Source: Hydractinia symbiolongicarpus (taxonomy: Eukaryota; Cnidaria; Hydrozoa; Anthoathecata; Hydractiniidae). Taken from it: a stretch of DNA of 64,000 nucleotides. The notes under the pieces were generated by a model that made no database searches, was not told the origin of the DNA, and saw only the letters and a program-made list of their open reading frames with translations. Both the position numbers and the translations under genes were made by a program. Each line of letters starts with the position of its first letter. Positions within the stretch are counted from its first letter, which is position 1. This document shows, piece by piece, positions 20,501 through 28,600 of this stretch. The stretch covers positions 21,020,001-21,084,000 of the forward strand of contig NC_079876.1 of the NCBI RefSeq assembly GCF_029227915.1, written 5' to 3'.

Positions 20501-21162
20501 TAAAAAAATGTTTGGATGGTGATTGTTGCTCAAATTTTGATAATTATTTTACTTTAAACTCCCATAATTTTTCAACTAGAAATCAGAATTTTCTTTTAAA
20601 AATTCCTAAAATAAAACTTGAGTTTGCTCGGTCGGGTTTCTTCTTTCAAGGAGCTAGGCTTTTCAACTCCTTGCCCAAGGAGATCCGGCAGAGTGGACAT
20701 GAGTTTAGTAACAAGTTACTAAATTTTGAGTTTAGATAAATTCTTTGAGTATTTTTTATACTTTAAGTTTTCTCGTAATACACCTTTTAGATTGTTCATG
20801 GCGACTTGTTCTAAGTTACACTTGCCGAGATAGTTCGTCGAATTTTTAGTTTTTGGTTATATTGATTTATTTGTGTGATTGTGTGTATGTGTAAACTAGT
20901 TTTTAATTTCTTTTCGATGGCAACTACTTCTTTCCTGCCACTGTTTCTTTTGGTCGTTACTTTTTCGCACGTTTTGGCTAATTTTGCGTTTCCCATCAGT
21001 TTTTGAGATTATATTTTTTTCAGTTTGATACTTTTCTTTGCATTTTTAATATATATTACTAACTAGATTTTAACGTATGCATAAACAGGACGTATATTTA
21101 TAACAGTATTTTTTACTGACATACTCATCCTGTATATAAATTCGGAAATAATAATAATAATT
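17562..21162 (+). mobile_element. LINE-2: near-complete non-LTR retrotransposon
   Basis: The direct repeat TGGTAAA (17555-17561 and 21163-21169) brackets an element with a long ORF, a 400-bp 3' UTR and an AAT-repeat tail. Joining the two flanks recreates a sequence that aligns with the integrase 3' end of copy C, so this is a clean insertion into copy B. The coding frame is intact from the 2A-like motif to the stop, suggesting a recent event. All the LINEs in this window lie on the plus strand. Confidence 0.8.
17764..20739 (+). CDS. LINE-2 ORF2: endonuclease and reverse transcriptase (about 991 aa, intact)
   Basis: Near the N-terminus lies GDVETCPGP (17884-17910), a variant of the 2A ribosome-skipping motif, with Cys where Asn is usual. 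An APE-type endonuclease follows (FHQNIRGL, LSETHIH, HGGVAMYIS, GSFYRPPDG, LGDFNVNY, FSDHDM). The reverse transcriptase has motif A FIDLSKAFDTL, motif B CGVPQGSILGPLL and the active site EFADDTV. No stop interrupts it. The frame is open upstream to 17554, but the ATG there lies in the host integrase gene, so I place the start at 17764. Family: CR1/Rex-like, by motif layout. Confidence 0.85.
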   Translation: MNAEDMYEQENFALSSLFTQKKNYSKFKPRSLLHILLIICGDVETCPGPNPCMENLIKKKGIRIFHQNIRGLLQSFEKIQSFFGLYKNVDLLTLSETHIHSHSFNDDDSLYQIPGYKFIKKNRTNGTHGGVAMYISNKISWKRRKDLERDEVEGIIIEIFQKNSKSFLVGSFYRPPDGSNYLHAHFNNIFDDMLTLINSTNLETIILGDFNVNYGNRNICRELKDLITLHGFVQLITKPTRVTEDTSTIIDIILTNNKSLISTVDVAPLDFSDHDMIGCVRKMNHVKYQFKTITCRNYSKYNKSHMCRDLESEEWNALYDMTDVNRAWTFFKDILTTVYNKHAPKITKRVKGIHCPWLTQEVKGQINHKDQLLRKARRSKNKNDWTSFKIARNHCNNLVRKAKRTYHQDLLYENRKNPQKFWKALKSVFPSNNKTPESLVKPVDDQASNRSKANKFCNFFSTVARDLKNRFIPLVNFAWKRQQQNRSRTEEVFEFSYVSKVYIQKELKSLKRSKATGFDNLPPNLIKDSAEMISKPMAFIVNLSLKTGVMPTEWKIALIKPLHKSGERANPDNYRPISILPVLSKIMEKAVHNQLSEYLESNNLLSEKQFGYRKKRSTELATALLLDDIRKAADKGKITGAIFIDLSKAFDTLGHATLLAKLKQYGVSNVTLQWFESYLFDRKQIVGFDDVLSDPYPVLCGVPQGSILGPLLFLIFFNDFPDILKKADVVEFADDTVIYVSSNKISQIEELLNNDLKNISSYFRENELVINLKPGKTECVLFGTAKRLAMSKADFALLFDGVPINVTTSYKYLGTVIDHTLNIGPQFDSMYKKSSSKLRLLCKLKYFLNEEAIRRVYRSIIQSVIRYNCLSFLNLTATQSQKLRSLDRRAITITKDASINTSDMIKKHAVKLVKKCLDGDCCSNFDNYFTLNSHNFSTRNQNFLLKIPKIKLEFARSGFFFQGARLFNSLPKEIRQSGHEFSNKLLNFEFR

Positions 21163-21169
21163 TGGTAAA

Positions 21170-21793
21170 GAGTAATTTCAAGAGTACCTCTAAAGGTTCA
21201 TCCTCCAAATCTTTACTCGGATCTCTCACGTACAGTAAAGGGGGCATGGTATAGAACGGATAGCCATAGACGATACCTTTGATAACATCAGGTTCGCTAT
21301 CAAGGTTAATGTCAACTAGGCGTCTATCTTCTATAGGAAACTTGAGTATGTCGCCAATTTTCTTCAAGTCCGCCAAGTCCGACAACTTCAAGTCCTTATC
21401 CTTGATGACCTCGTAGCAGAGCATGCCCCACTTTTTCACATCAGTCGGTACAATATGCAGACCGAGACATTCAATATCATCCTTGAACACCTCATCTATC
21501 TTTTCTACCGCGATTGTTGCCCACGGCTTTTCACCCGAGGCTACTCTGTCAAGAAGCTCGTCATCATCCGGGTATACAAACCCCTCGTAGTATGACCCAT
21601 TTCTAAATCTAAAATTTTCCAGCCAAGTAGAGCAATAGCCAACGCTAGATCCTGCCTTGATGCAACATCTCAGCACGGGTACCCGAATATCGTAATCCCT
21701 TACTTGATTTTTTTGTACATAGTCTTCCATCTTTTTCTTTGACATTTCGGTACCTTTTATCATTACATTGAAGTGGTCAAGCAGCATTATCAT
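21170..21793 (-). pseudogene. Unknown protein between integrase and BRO, copy B
   Basis: About 208 residues starting MIMLLDHFNVMIKG, with the following conserved-looking stretch: DYDIRVPVLRCCIKAG, GYCSTWLENFRFRNGSYYEGF and GYPFYTMPPLLYVRDP. No stop occurs until the LINE-2 insertion removes the 3' end. No motif assigns a family. Copy C lacks this gene; there the stem-loop follows the integrase stop directly. In copy B the same stem-loop lies between this gene and BRO. It therefore looks like an accessory gene inserted between integrase and hairpin. Confidence 0.45.
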
Positions 21794-21800
21794 GCGTGGT

Positions 21801-21826
21801 TTTTGTGGCTTGCGAGAGCTACAAAA
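21801..21826. terminator. Stem-loop downstream of BRO, copy B
   Basis: Arms TTTTGTGGCT and AGCTACAAAA flank a 6-nt loop, with one G-T pair. The counterpart in copy C (42298-42327) has the same arms, the same G-T pair and three extra base pairs. It is probably a shared 3'-end signal for the integrase and BRO transcripts. Confidence 0.5.
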
Positions 21827-21833
21827 CTGCGAG

Positions 21834-22311
21834 TTAGTCTTGTAGTGGCGGGACACCAAGATCGTACAAGTCGTCTCTACCGAGATCGATAAGCTTGAAG
21901 TGGTTTTTTGCACCGCTCCACGCGCCCTTTCTCTTCGAGTCTGTTAAATGTTTGTATACCGTTGGGATTGTCAATGACAACAATCTCCTCACCAGTTGGG
22001 TAGTTCTCCTTGAGCCAACTCCTTGTGCTGGGGATCTCACGTCTTTTAACACGTGGGGAATAGTATGAAAACTCGTCATTGTCCTGTGCGGTATGCTTGC
22101 CGTAAATTACGATCACATTGTCTTCCCTCGGATCCTGCGCGCGCGCGGTACGAATCTTTTTTCGAAGCGTCTCAATTTCCCGGGACCGTGCTGTAATGTA
22201 TTGGTCCATATCTTCGAGCTCACCATCCTGCAGCGCGATGGTAGCGTCCTTTTCTTTGATTAACTTGCACCGTTCCCCAACCTCCCTCTGTAATTTTTCG
22301 ACACAAGACAT
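21834..22311 (-). pseudogene. BRO-like protein, C-terminal half, copy B
   Basis: The first frame starts MSCVEKLQREVGERCKL, forms a coiled coil to about residue 55, then enters a C-terminal domain (DNVIVIYGKHT, STRSWLKENYPTGEEIVVID, NPNGIQTFNRLEEKG). A frameshift near 21910 moves the last block (HFKLIDLGRDDLYDLGVP) to another frame. This tail resembles the C-terminal domain that accompanies BRO-N in several virus-like proteins. The BRO-N part itself is absent, although an ATAAAATG start context is present, so the domain was lost or replaced. Copies A and C carry complementary fragments of the full protein. Confidence 0.55.
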
Positions 22312-22356
22312 TTTATCTTACAGTTTTGGGTTTTGGGGGTCGTGTTGGGTGTTCGC

Positions 22357-22956
22357 TCACTGCAAGATCTTCCAGGCCTTAGGGTGCTCCAGCCTCACGT
22401 ATAAGCAGGCATGCTTGGATTTGCTCAGATCGGTCTTGATCCCCTCCCAACCGTTGATCATGTTTGTTTCTTCGTCGATAAGCTTCATGTCGCTCCTTTC
22501 GTGGGGGTACCATACGAAAAGCTGCTTCTTTTGCCGGCGGAGGTTCTTCGGCAAGGCAGTGTACGACTGCGTCAATAACCATAGGCTATGTTTTCTGTGC
22601 CTCCCACTGATGGCGATCTCAAGTAAGGATTGACGCTTTTTGTTAATACTATCGTCGGCGATAAGATCGTCGACGATGAACAGGGTTTCCTCTCCTGCTA
22701 GCAGCCCCGACAATTTTTGGATCCAATCGAAGAGTTGATTGTTGGGGTCTATCAGGAATACGTAAGGATCTTTCCAGAGCGAGGATCTCTCTAGGTAGGT
22801 GCTATTCCACTGTATTGCAGGGCAGAGAATGACAATGTTGTCTAAATGGTGCTTGTAATCCTTCTCCAGGAGGTCGAGGACTCACTGCGTCTTGCCACAC
22901 GAAGTGGGCCCCGTGAAGATTGCAGTATGCGGATCCTTAACCACGTCAAGAACCAT
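22357..22956 (-). pseudogene. ATP: A32-like packaging ATPase, copy B (one stop)
   Basis: Complete except for a single in-frame TGA. It starts MVLDVVKDPHTAIFTGPTSCGKTQ in an AATAAAATG context. Walker A GPTSCGKT is canonical and Walker B is LFIVDDLIADD. LLTQSYTALPKNLRRQKKQ carries a likely sensor/arginine region, and the C-terminus is HACLYVRLEHPKAWKILQ. The total of 199 codons is usual for compact A32-like ATPases. The stop replaces an Arg codon (CGT in copy A) directly after the P-loop helix start (CGKTQ-stop-VLDLL), and CGA to TGA is a typical CpG decay. Its predicted role is pumping genome DNA into the capsid. Confidence 0.8.
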
Positions 22957-22966
22957 TTTATTTCAC

Positions 22967-22991
22967 TCGTGTTTGCCTTGGGCAGACACGA
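22967..22991 (-). terminator. Stem-loop between TM1 and ATPase, copy B
   Basis: Arms TCGTGTTTGCC and GGCAGACACGA pair over 11 positions with one G-T pair and a 3-nt loop. It fills most of the gap between two same-strand genes. A role in ending the TM1 transcript is inferred. Confidence 0.45.
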
Positions 22992-23002
22992 ACCTTGTAG
23001 AC

Positions 23003-23239
23003 TTACTTACTCGCAGGGATCCAACCTTTCGTGACGGCCATTTCGCGACTGGCCCTGCCCGCCGAAAAGTAAGCTACCATCTTGAGAGCGTCGCTCGTGT
23101 CCATTTTGGTCGATGGGCTCGTGATACCGAGGAATTTGCGCCCAGTCATGGCGTAGGCAAATGTGAATCCGAGGTCAACGACATTTTCATACAGCATGTC
23201 GATTATTTCCTTCTCCTTGGGTGTTACGCTAGAGCTCAT
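23003..23239 (-). CDS. Small membrane protein TM1, copy B (78 aa)
   Basis: 78 residues, start in AATAAATG. It shares with copy A (7763-8026) the E-x-x-IDxLxE N-terminal helix, a hydrophobic segment (about 22-38) with FLGI, the KMD-x-DALK block and a second hydrophobic stretch. It is intact while most of its neighbours are broken, although short genes escape mutation by chance. It lies between the TM2 gene and the ATPase. Function is unknown; a virion or host-membrane protein is plausible. Confidence 0.6.
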   Translation of the reverse strand: MSSSVTPKEKEIIDMLYENVVDLGFTFAYAMTGRKFLGITSPSTKMDTSDALKMVAYFSAGRASREMAVTKGWIPASK

Positions 23240-23249
23240 TTATTAAAGG

Positions 23250-23615
23250 CTATTTCATCTTGAAAATGTCAATATCAGGCTGTCGCTCGGGCTGATGCTC
23301 TTGCTTTAGCATATGCGCATGTGGCTCCGGGGTTTCGGTAGGCGGGCGAGCCGCTACAGGCTTTTTACGGAAAATGTAGAACCCAACTCCTACGCAGGCG
23401 AGTATGGCAACAAGGCCTCCAGCGCCATAGAGATATACACTTTCCGCGGACCTGTGAGGACCCGTGACAGGTTCCTGACCCTCTTGCGAAGTATTTTTGC
23501 TCACGTTCTTTTGCAAGTTGGCCTTGTTATTGCGGTTCCATTCGGCAAGTCTCTTGCCAGCAGCAACACGACCCTCGTTCTTCTCGGTTATGACTTGGTT
23601 AGTAGACTCGCTCAT
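23250..23615 (-). CDS. Single-pass membrane protein TM2, copy B (121 aa)
   Basis: 121 residues with an Asn/Lys-rich N-terminus, SVYLYGAGGLVAILACVGVG as the hydrophobic helix (about 61-80), then a Pro/His-rich tail and the conserved end DIDIFKMK. The copy A protein has the same design. ATG is preceded by ACAAGAA rather than the usual AATAAA. A GNRA-loop hairpin lies immediately upstream. The Pro/Glu/His-rich tail differs between copies, suggesting loose constraint. Function is unknown. Confidence 0.6.
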   Translation of the reverse strand: MSESTNQVITEKNEGRVAAGKRLAEWNRNNKANLQKNVSKNTSQEGQEPVTGPHRSAESVYLYGAGGLVAILACVGVGFYIFRKKPVAARPPTETPEPHAHMLKQEHQPERQPDIDIFKMK

Positions 23616-23618
23616 TTC

Positions 23619-23640
23619 TTGTAAGTCGCAAGACCTACAA
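23619..23640 (-). terminator. GCAA-loop stem-loop upstream of TM2, copy B
   Basis: Arms TTGTAAGTC and GACCTACAA enclose the tetraloop GCAA (read on the plus strand). It aligns with 8373-8394 of copy A. One pair is changed on both sides (A-T to G-C) and the single mismatch is retained. Confidence 0.55.
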
Positions 23641-23652
23641 AAAGCGCCTCAT

Positions 23653-23910
23653 CTAGCTGGCTTTCAAACCACATTTGCCCGCGTACCTTATCGCGTTCTT
23701 ATATTCTCTCGTCTCTAAAATACACACGTGAGGTGGAAAGCGATGCGCTGCCGGTGTCAAAATTTCTGGACCATGTGCACCATAGTCTCCGGCGATACTG
23801 CACCAGTCCGAATAGCGTAAGGTAGAGAGTTTGGCTGATAGAGCTTCGTTGCTTACTTGCTCATAAAGTTCACGATTGTCCATTCGTATCTTTGATAGAC
23901 TGTTTCCCAT
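23653..23910 (-). CDS. Small ORF with myristoylation-type N-terminus (85 aa), copy B
   Basis: The frame starts MGNSLSK, which fits the N-myristoylation pattern (Gly2, small residue, Ser6), preceded by ATAAAGATG, close to the usual start context. The body contains LYEQVSNEALSAKLSTLRYSDW and ends GKCGLKAS, without hydrophobic segments. It lies between TM3 and TM2 only in copy B; copy A has 68 bases there. A lipid-anchored virion or accessory protein is possible. An upstream in-frame ATG (MNSEIKMG) exists, which would hide Gly2. Confidence 0.4.
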   Translation of the reverse strand: MGNSLSKIRMDNRELYEQVSNEALSAKLSTLRYSDWCSIAGDYGAHGPEILTPAAHRFPPHVCILETREYKNAIRYAGKCGLKAS

Positions 23911-23935
23911 CTTTATCTCACTGTTCATCATCTTA

Positions 23936-24448
23936 TCCTTCACCCACCTTGGAGACGGAAAGTTGGCAATGGTTGACAGTATGAGCAACGACTAACAGGG
24001 GCGCCAGAAACTTTCCAAAGGCGCAGTACACGAGGATGCCCAAGTCAGCCATAGAGTCTGATGATGGGATCCTCTTCAATATTCTTTGATAGGGCCTCGG
24101 CACTGTCGAGCTGAACCATACTGCCCACGGTCTTGATATACATGCCAATAGCTTGCGAGGACAATGCTTGGCCGTCTTCTCACCCTTCTCCTGTAGTTCA
24201 CGCTGTACGAAGTTCGTATACGCAACAAAGCCTTCAGTTCACTTTTTCGGCAGCAAGTGCTGCTTCCCCTTACGTATAGCATCCTTTAACGCCTGGCGCT
24301 TGTCGAGGGGTTTTTCACGTTGCTCGAAGGCTTCTGCTGGGGTATCAACTACATCAAATATATCAGCGAGATCTGACATCTTTATCGTGCAGAACACGAT
24401 CAGAGCGTGCGGCAGTACAGCGATACATAGGTATATTTCGCTCATCAT
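23936..24448 (-). pseudogene. Membrane protein TM3, copy B, broken
   Basis: Starts MMSEIYLCIAVLPHALIVF in an AATAAAC-ATG context and continues with MSDLADIFD, aligned with MTEIAQVFD of copy A. A TGA follows GKQHLLPKK at about 24239, where copy A reads Cys, and about 25 residues are missing next. The C-terminal hydrophobic block ADLGILVYCAFGKFLAPLLV is in another frame. The hydrophobic leader is preserved in frame in both copies, which supports translation from the upstream start. Confidence 0.55.
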
Positions 24449-24482
24449 GTTTATTTTTCAAAACAAAACCCTCGTAAGGAAG

Positions 24483-24524
24483 CCCTCTGGGTGTTGGTTG
24501 TTGTTGTTGTTTAAACCCAGAGGG
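24483..24524. terminator. Stem-loop with 22-nt loop
   Basis: Perfect 10-bp arms CCCTCTGGGT and ACCCAGAGGG flank a GTT-rich loop and are followed by TTTTT on the plus strand. It lies just upstream of the TM3 start in copy B. Confidence 0.4.
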
Positions 24525-24775
24525 TTTTTGATTCTGTGAGTATACCACGCAGAGCCTTTGGTTTACCATATCCGAGGTGTTTTTCAGTGCTGTCCTTTGC
24601 AGGCTTAGCGTACTTGCTCTTTATACTCTATACAGAAAGTCGTGCTTGTACTATGCATTAACGAAGCCCACCTTTCAAGTGAGCACTTTCAGAGGCCGTG
24701 CCTAGCACTGACATTTAACCGGCATTTTCGCACATTTTTTTCCCCGACTGGCACAATTTTTCCCGACTGGCATAG

Positions 24776-24871
24776 TGTGGTAGAAACCGGGGCGAGACGG
24801 CCGCCTCCTGGTAAGGCATGGTCTCGCCCGCCCATCCGTACCCTTCAGCCAGGTCTAAGCCTGCTACCACA
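24776..24871. other. Nested inverted repeat, possible structured RNA or MITE
   Basis: Outer arms TGTGGTAG (24776-24783) and CTACCACA (24864-24871) enclose inner arms GGCGAGAC (24791-24798) and GTCTCGCC (24821-24828). Two further short hairpins occur within, giving a branched fold of about 96 nt. It is much more GC-rich than its surroundings. It may be an RNA gene or a tiny foldback transposon; only one copy is visible. Confidence 0.4.
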
Positions 24872-24991
24872 ATGTTAATATATATCGAGCTTCGTATATA
24901 GCTATTCAGTATCACCTTGAGTATTACCTGTGTAAAACTTCACGCATCACCGGTTAGCTTGTTTACCCATCATACAGAAAACCTCTTAATT

Positions 24992-25020
24992 ATTCAGAAA
25001 TGTGTTTATCATTTCTGAAT
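24992..25020. terminator. Perfect 11-bp stem-loop
   Basis: Arms ATTCAGAAATG and CATTTCTGAAT flank a 7-nt loop. It lies in the gap downstream of the minus-strand HNH gene. A second hairpin (TAGTGTG/CACACTA, 25064-25087) lies between it and that gene. Confidence 0.45.
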
Positions 25021-25096
25021 GGATGAGGCAAATGAGTTTGATCTTGTTGCTACCGCTTCATTCTAGTGTGGTTGATCAAGCACACTAAACTACATT

Positions 25097-25594
25097 TTAC
25101 TCAGATATATATCGATGGCCCTTCGTTTGATTTTCCGCGACCCATATGGGCTGCATGTTAGTATAATTTAGCCTCGCGAGCTGCTCCTCTTCGCAGGGAT
25201 ATTCTCCATTGTCTCTGTACTTTAGTGGCACTTTGTGATCAAACTGCCACTGCCCCCGGTTTCCCCAATTCATTCCATCTCTGAATTGAGCCTGAATATG
25301 CTTCATGAAAGTGACAATGTCGCACCCCAAGTACTCCGTAGAGGCTATCTCCGTATCATATTTTAGGGCATGACGAATCCTATCCAGAAAAAGTTTATAC
25401 TGATACCCCGGGAAATCGCATATAGGGCATTGACGTCTCTTTTATTTATGCGGACATTTTATACGTTCCTGTGTTGCCTTCTTAACATCGAGACATTTGA
25501 TACACTGTTTTGTTCGTTGTCCGTCCCCCTTGATCCTAAAGTTGTCTAGTGGTAATTGATGCTTACATTGCGTGCATTTTTTAACCTCCTTCAT
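25097..25594 (-). pseudogene. HNH-type endonuclease with N-terminal zinc ribbon (one stop), copy B
   Basis: The 165-codon frame starts MKEVKKCTQCKHQLPLDNF. Cys pairs KCTQC, QCIKC and QCPIC suggest zinc-binding ribbons. The C-terminal half has the HNH signature order: NRGQWQFDHKVPLKYR (central Asp-His), then LNYTNMQPIWVAENQTKG. Such proteins are found as free-standing or homing endonucleases in phages and large DNA viruses. One in-frame TAA (25442-25444, after KCPHK) breaks it. It is present only in copy B, between TM3 and PolB, consistent with a mobile accessory gene. The start lacks the AATAAA context of the core genes, which also suggests separate origin. Confidence 0.6.
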
Positions 25595-25653
25595 CTTGTT
25601 GCGTTTTGTAAAGTACTACTTCACAAAAACTCTGGACGGGAAAACTTCGCTAT

Positions 25654-28600
25654 TCACAACATAAGCGGAGGGGTGTGTACCCCGTCATCGTGCACTACTC
25701 GCTTATCGTAGAACGCCGAGAGCCCCAGCTTGTTCTGCTCGTACGTCATCATTCCCTGGTTGTGCACCCGGAAGCCTACATTTTTGCTGTATCTAGGGCA
25801 CCCTTTAACGTGCTCATAAACCTATGCCACGTCACTTCATTCTGCCTTTTTGACATCCCTTTGCACTAGAATTTTGTGCCTTCTTTGCCTTCGACGAAAT
25901 AGCACTTAGCCGTCAGGGCAATCATTCGAGACCCGATTAATTCAGGTTTGAACAACCCTCCCGTCCGAATCGAGTGCTTGTCGCTAACGAGCCAATTCTT
26001 CACGTCTTCGTCGTACTTCTCAAGGAGTTCAGGGCGAACGACATCTCGCAGCTCTTCTCCCGAGATGGCAAAATACGCCGAGTCCGTATCCATGTACACA
26101 TACTCAAAATCCCGTCGGTCTACGTATTTGTCGAGGAAATCGTAATAAAACTCCAGCATGCGCAGCTTGGCCAGTTGGTAGACGGTAATACCGCACTGAT
26201 AAGCACGCTCGATGCTGACCCCGTGCCTACCCTTTATAATCTCGTACGCGTCGCCTATCTCTTCAAGGTCCTCGAGGTACGGGGATCTGACAGTCGCATC
26301 GACCTCCTTTTCGTCTCTGGTAAAGATGGTGTTCGAGTGCCTCGCCAAGTCTTCGATCATATTCCCGTAGAACGAGTTCCCCTTCAACTTGGCCGTATCT
26401 CTAGCGATGCCCTCGTCGGGGTCTTTATCAGCTTGTCGTCGCGCATCGGCAATCTCTTCCGGGAACAACGCGAAGGGCTTACCTCGCGAATACTTGAGGA
26501 ACTGATAAAAGGCGGTCACTTTCAGCCCATGATCGAGGTACCACTTTAGCACGGGAGTGTACAACAGGATCTTCTCGGCTTTCATCAAACCCAAGAGCTT
26601 TTTGTTTCCGGGAACACGCTTACGCCACGTATTTGTCAAGTACTCCCGCATGTGCTCAAGGATTTGCTGGTCGGGTATCTCCTTCACTAATAGCGGGGAC
26701 ATTTTGCTGAACCTATCGTACAGCTCTGGGGGCACCTCTATATCGACTTGCGCAAACCCTAAGAGCAAGCCGTCTTGAACACCTCGTCCTAGCACCTTCA
26801 ATTGTTGCGCCGCTGTCGGTTCACCCACATTTATCAGCTTTTCCTTCCCGCACGGAAAGTGTTGCAGCAGGGTACTCGGGTAGAACATGTTCGCGTTGTA
26901 CCCTAGAATGGTCTTGCACTCGCGGGGTTCGTCGTAGACGTGGCATCTGATACCCATCACATCCCTCTCGTGGTATCTGCAAAAGACGATCGCGGGGCCA
27001 CCAACCATTCCAGTCCGCAAGAGCTCGTATGCATCGTTTTTCGTGCACTCCACGCAGGCTTTTTGAACCTCATTGCAGGTCTTGCACCGGGTGTTTAAGC
27101 AGCCTTTTTCGCACTTGTGCTTGCAGGGCTTCCCTGGAGCGTAGAGCTCTAGCTCGGGGTTCAAACGTAGGGACTTGTTCAAGACGTAGCGCATGGATAC
27201 GCCTGGAATGCTAACGGCGTCCTTCAAAATGTCAATCTCGTCGTCGTAGTATTGCAGCCTCCTCTTGTCGACGACTTCAACAAAGGGTTCTACGTCGGCT
27301 AGGTTGTACTCACGCAGCCAGTCCATCATAGTGACGCAGTCTTGCTCGTAAAATCCCGCGCGTAACTGTTCATACTTTTCAGGGGAGAGTTTGTTTTTCC
27401 CAACAAGACTACTATAGGAGTCTTCGTCCTTGACGGGGCCGACATAGTTCAGCTTGTCGTAGTCCGACAGCCATTCATAAAGAAACACGAGCTTTTCGAG
27501 CCCACATTCCAGAAACTTGCAACAGCCAGCGTAGCTCATCCCGGGGGCAAGAAAATTCTTGATGTCGAAAAATTTGAGCCTCGAGGTCGTGAGGAACATG
27601 TAGTCGCTATCTTTCTTCGCCACGTTGATCTTCTCATCGTTTTCGGCAATTTGCTCGACAAAGTACCGCTTGATCAGGTTGATGTCGTGCTTTCCGCTGT
27701 TAAAGCCGATCACAGCCACTTGGTTCACCCACTCGTCCCAAGCAGCTTGAGACTTGTTGGGGAGCATGTAAAAGACCTCGGGCTGCGGGTACAGCCTTTT
27801 AAATTCTTCGACGATGAGGGCCTGTCTTTTCTCCAGCTCCTCGACAAACTGTTTAACCAAGACCTTGGGATCCTCGTGCATGATGAACGTTGGATCTTCA
27901 CTCAGACTATCGTGGATGGCAACACTTACCGGGATATGCTCCGAGATGTATTTTAGATCGCATGTTTGCCACTGGTGTAAAAGTGATAGAAGGTCTTCAA
28001 AATCAAACACGATAAAGTGGGGGTATGGCCGAAATTTCTTCTTGAAGTACCTCTCGCTTCAGGGTGGGTTCTCGCACTTCCAGGCTGTGACGACGTCGTA
28101 GCCGAGTTTTCAGATAGACTCTTCTTCGTACAGAGTCGCGGAGTACCGATTTCTATCTGCGTTGGTTCTCCTGGTGCTACAAGGGCATCCGTGCCATTTG
28201 CAGCCGTGGTACTCATAGATAACTTGGGTCTGAGGCTCGTAGCCGTCTACCTTGTAGAAATGATTGTGGTCTTGACACCCTCGCACTCGTTCTTTTTATG
28301 CCGCATGAGGTGGCAGGCTTGTGTGAAGATCTGACCGCAAGCTTCCCATTCCCTACTCTGGGTCAAAACATCCATCTTCTTGATGTAGAAACAGTGCCCA
28401 TCCAGCATGCCAAGGCTGAACGTGTCTAACCCCTCTTTGTACTGATTCTGACCATAGACGAGCCGCCATGCCGACTTTTCGGAGTTCGTCTTGGGCTCAA
28501 AGACTCTGATATTGATCATGAATTGTTTGGCGATACCCCCAAAGTCTACGAGCTCCGTGGCACGTACATCTTGCCGCTTTAGCTCGGAGTCTTCGTAGTA

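Larger units (their letters stand above)
24449..25096. other. Noncoding gap rich in inverted repeats, copy B only
   Basis: No convincing gene is present. In copy A the TM3 and PolB genes are only 12 bases apart, so this segment plus the HNH gene is an insertion in copy B (or a loss in A). It contains hairpins at 24483-24524, 24992-25020 and 25064-25087, a nested inverted repeat at 24776-24871 and a short tandem duplication (CCCGACTGGCA) near 24744-24773. Confidence 0.6.

Noticed and set aside
24776-24871. 5S rRNA-derived sequence
   Set aside because: The minus strand contains GGATGGG and GAGACC, as in the 5S internal promoter, but spacing differs by a GC insertion and the rest does not align. 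The nested inverted repeat explains it better.
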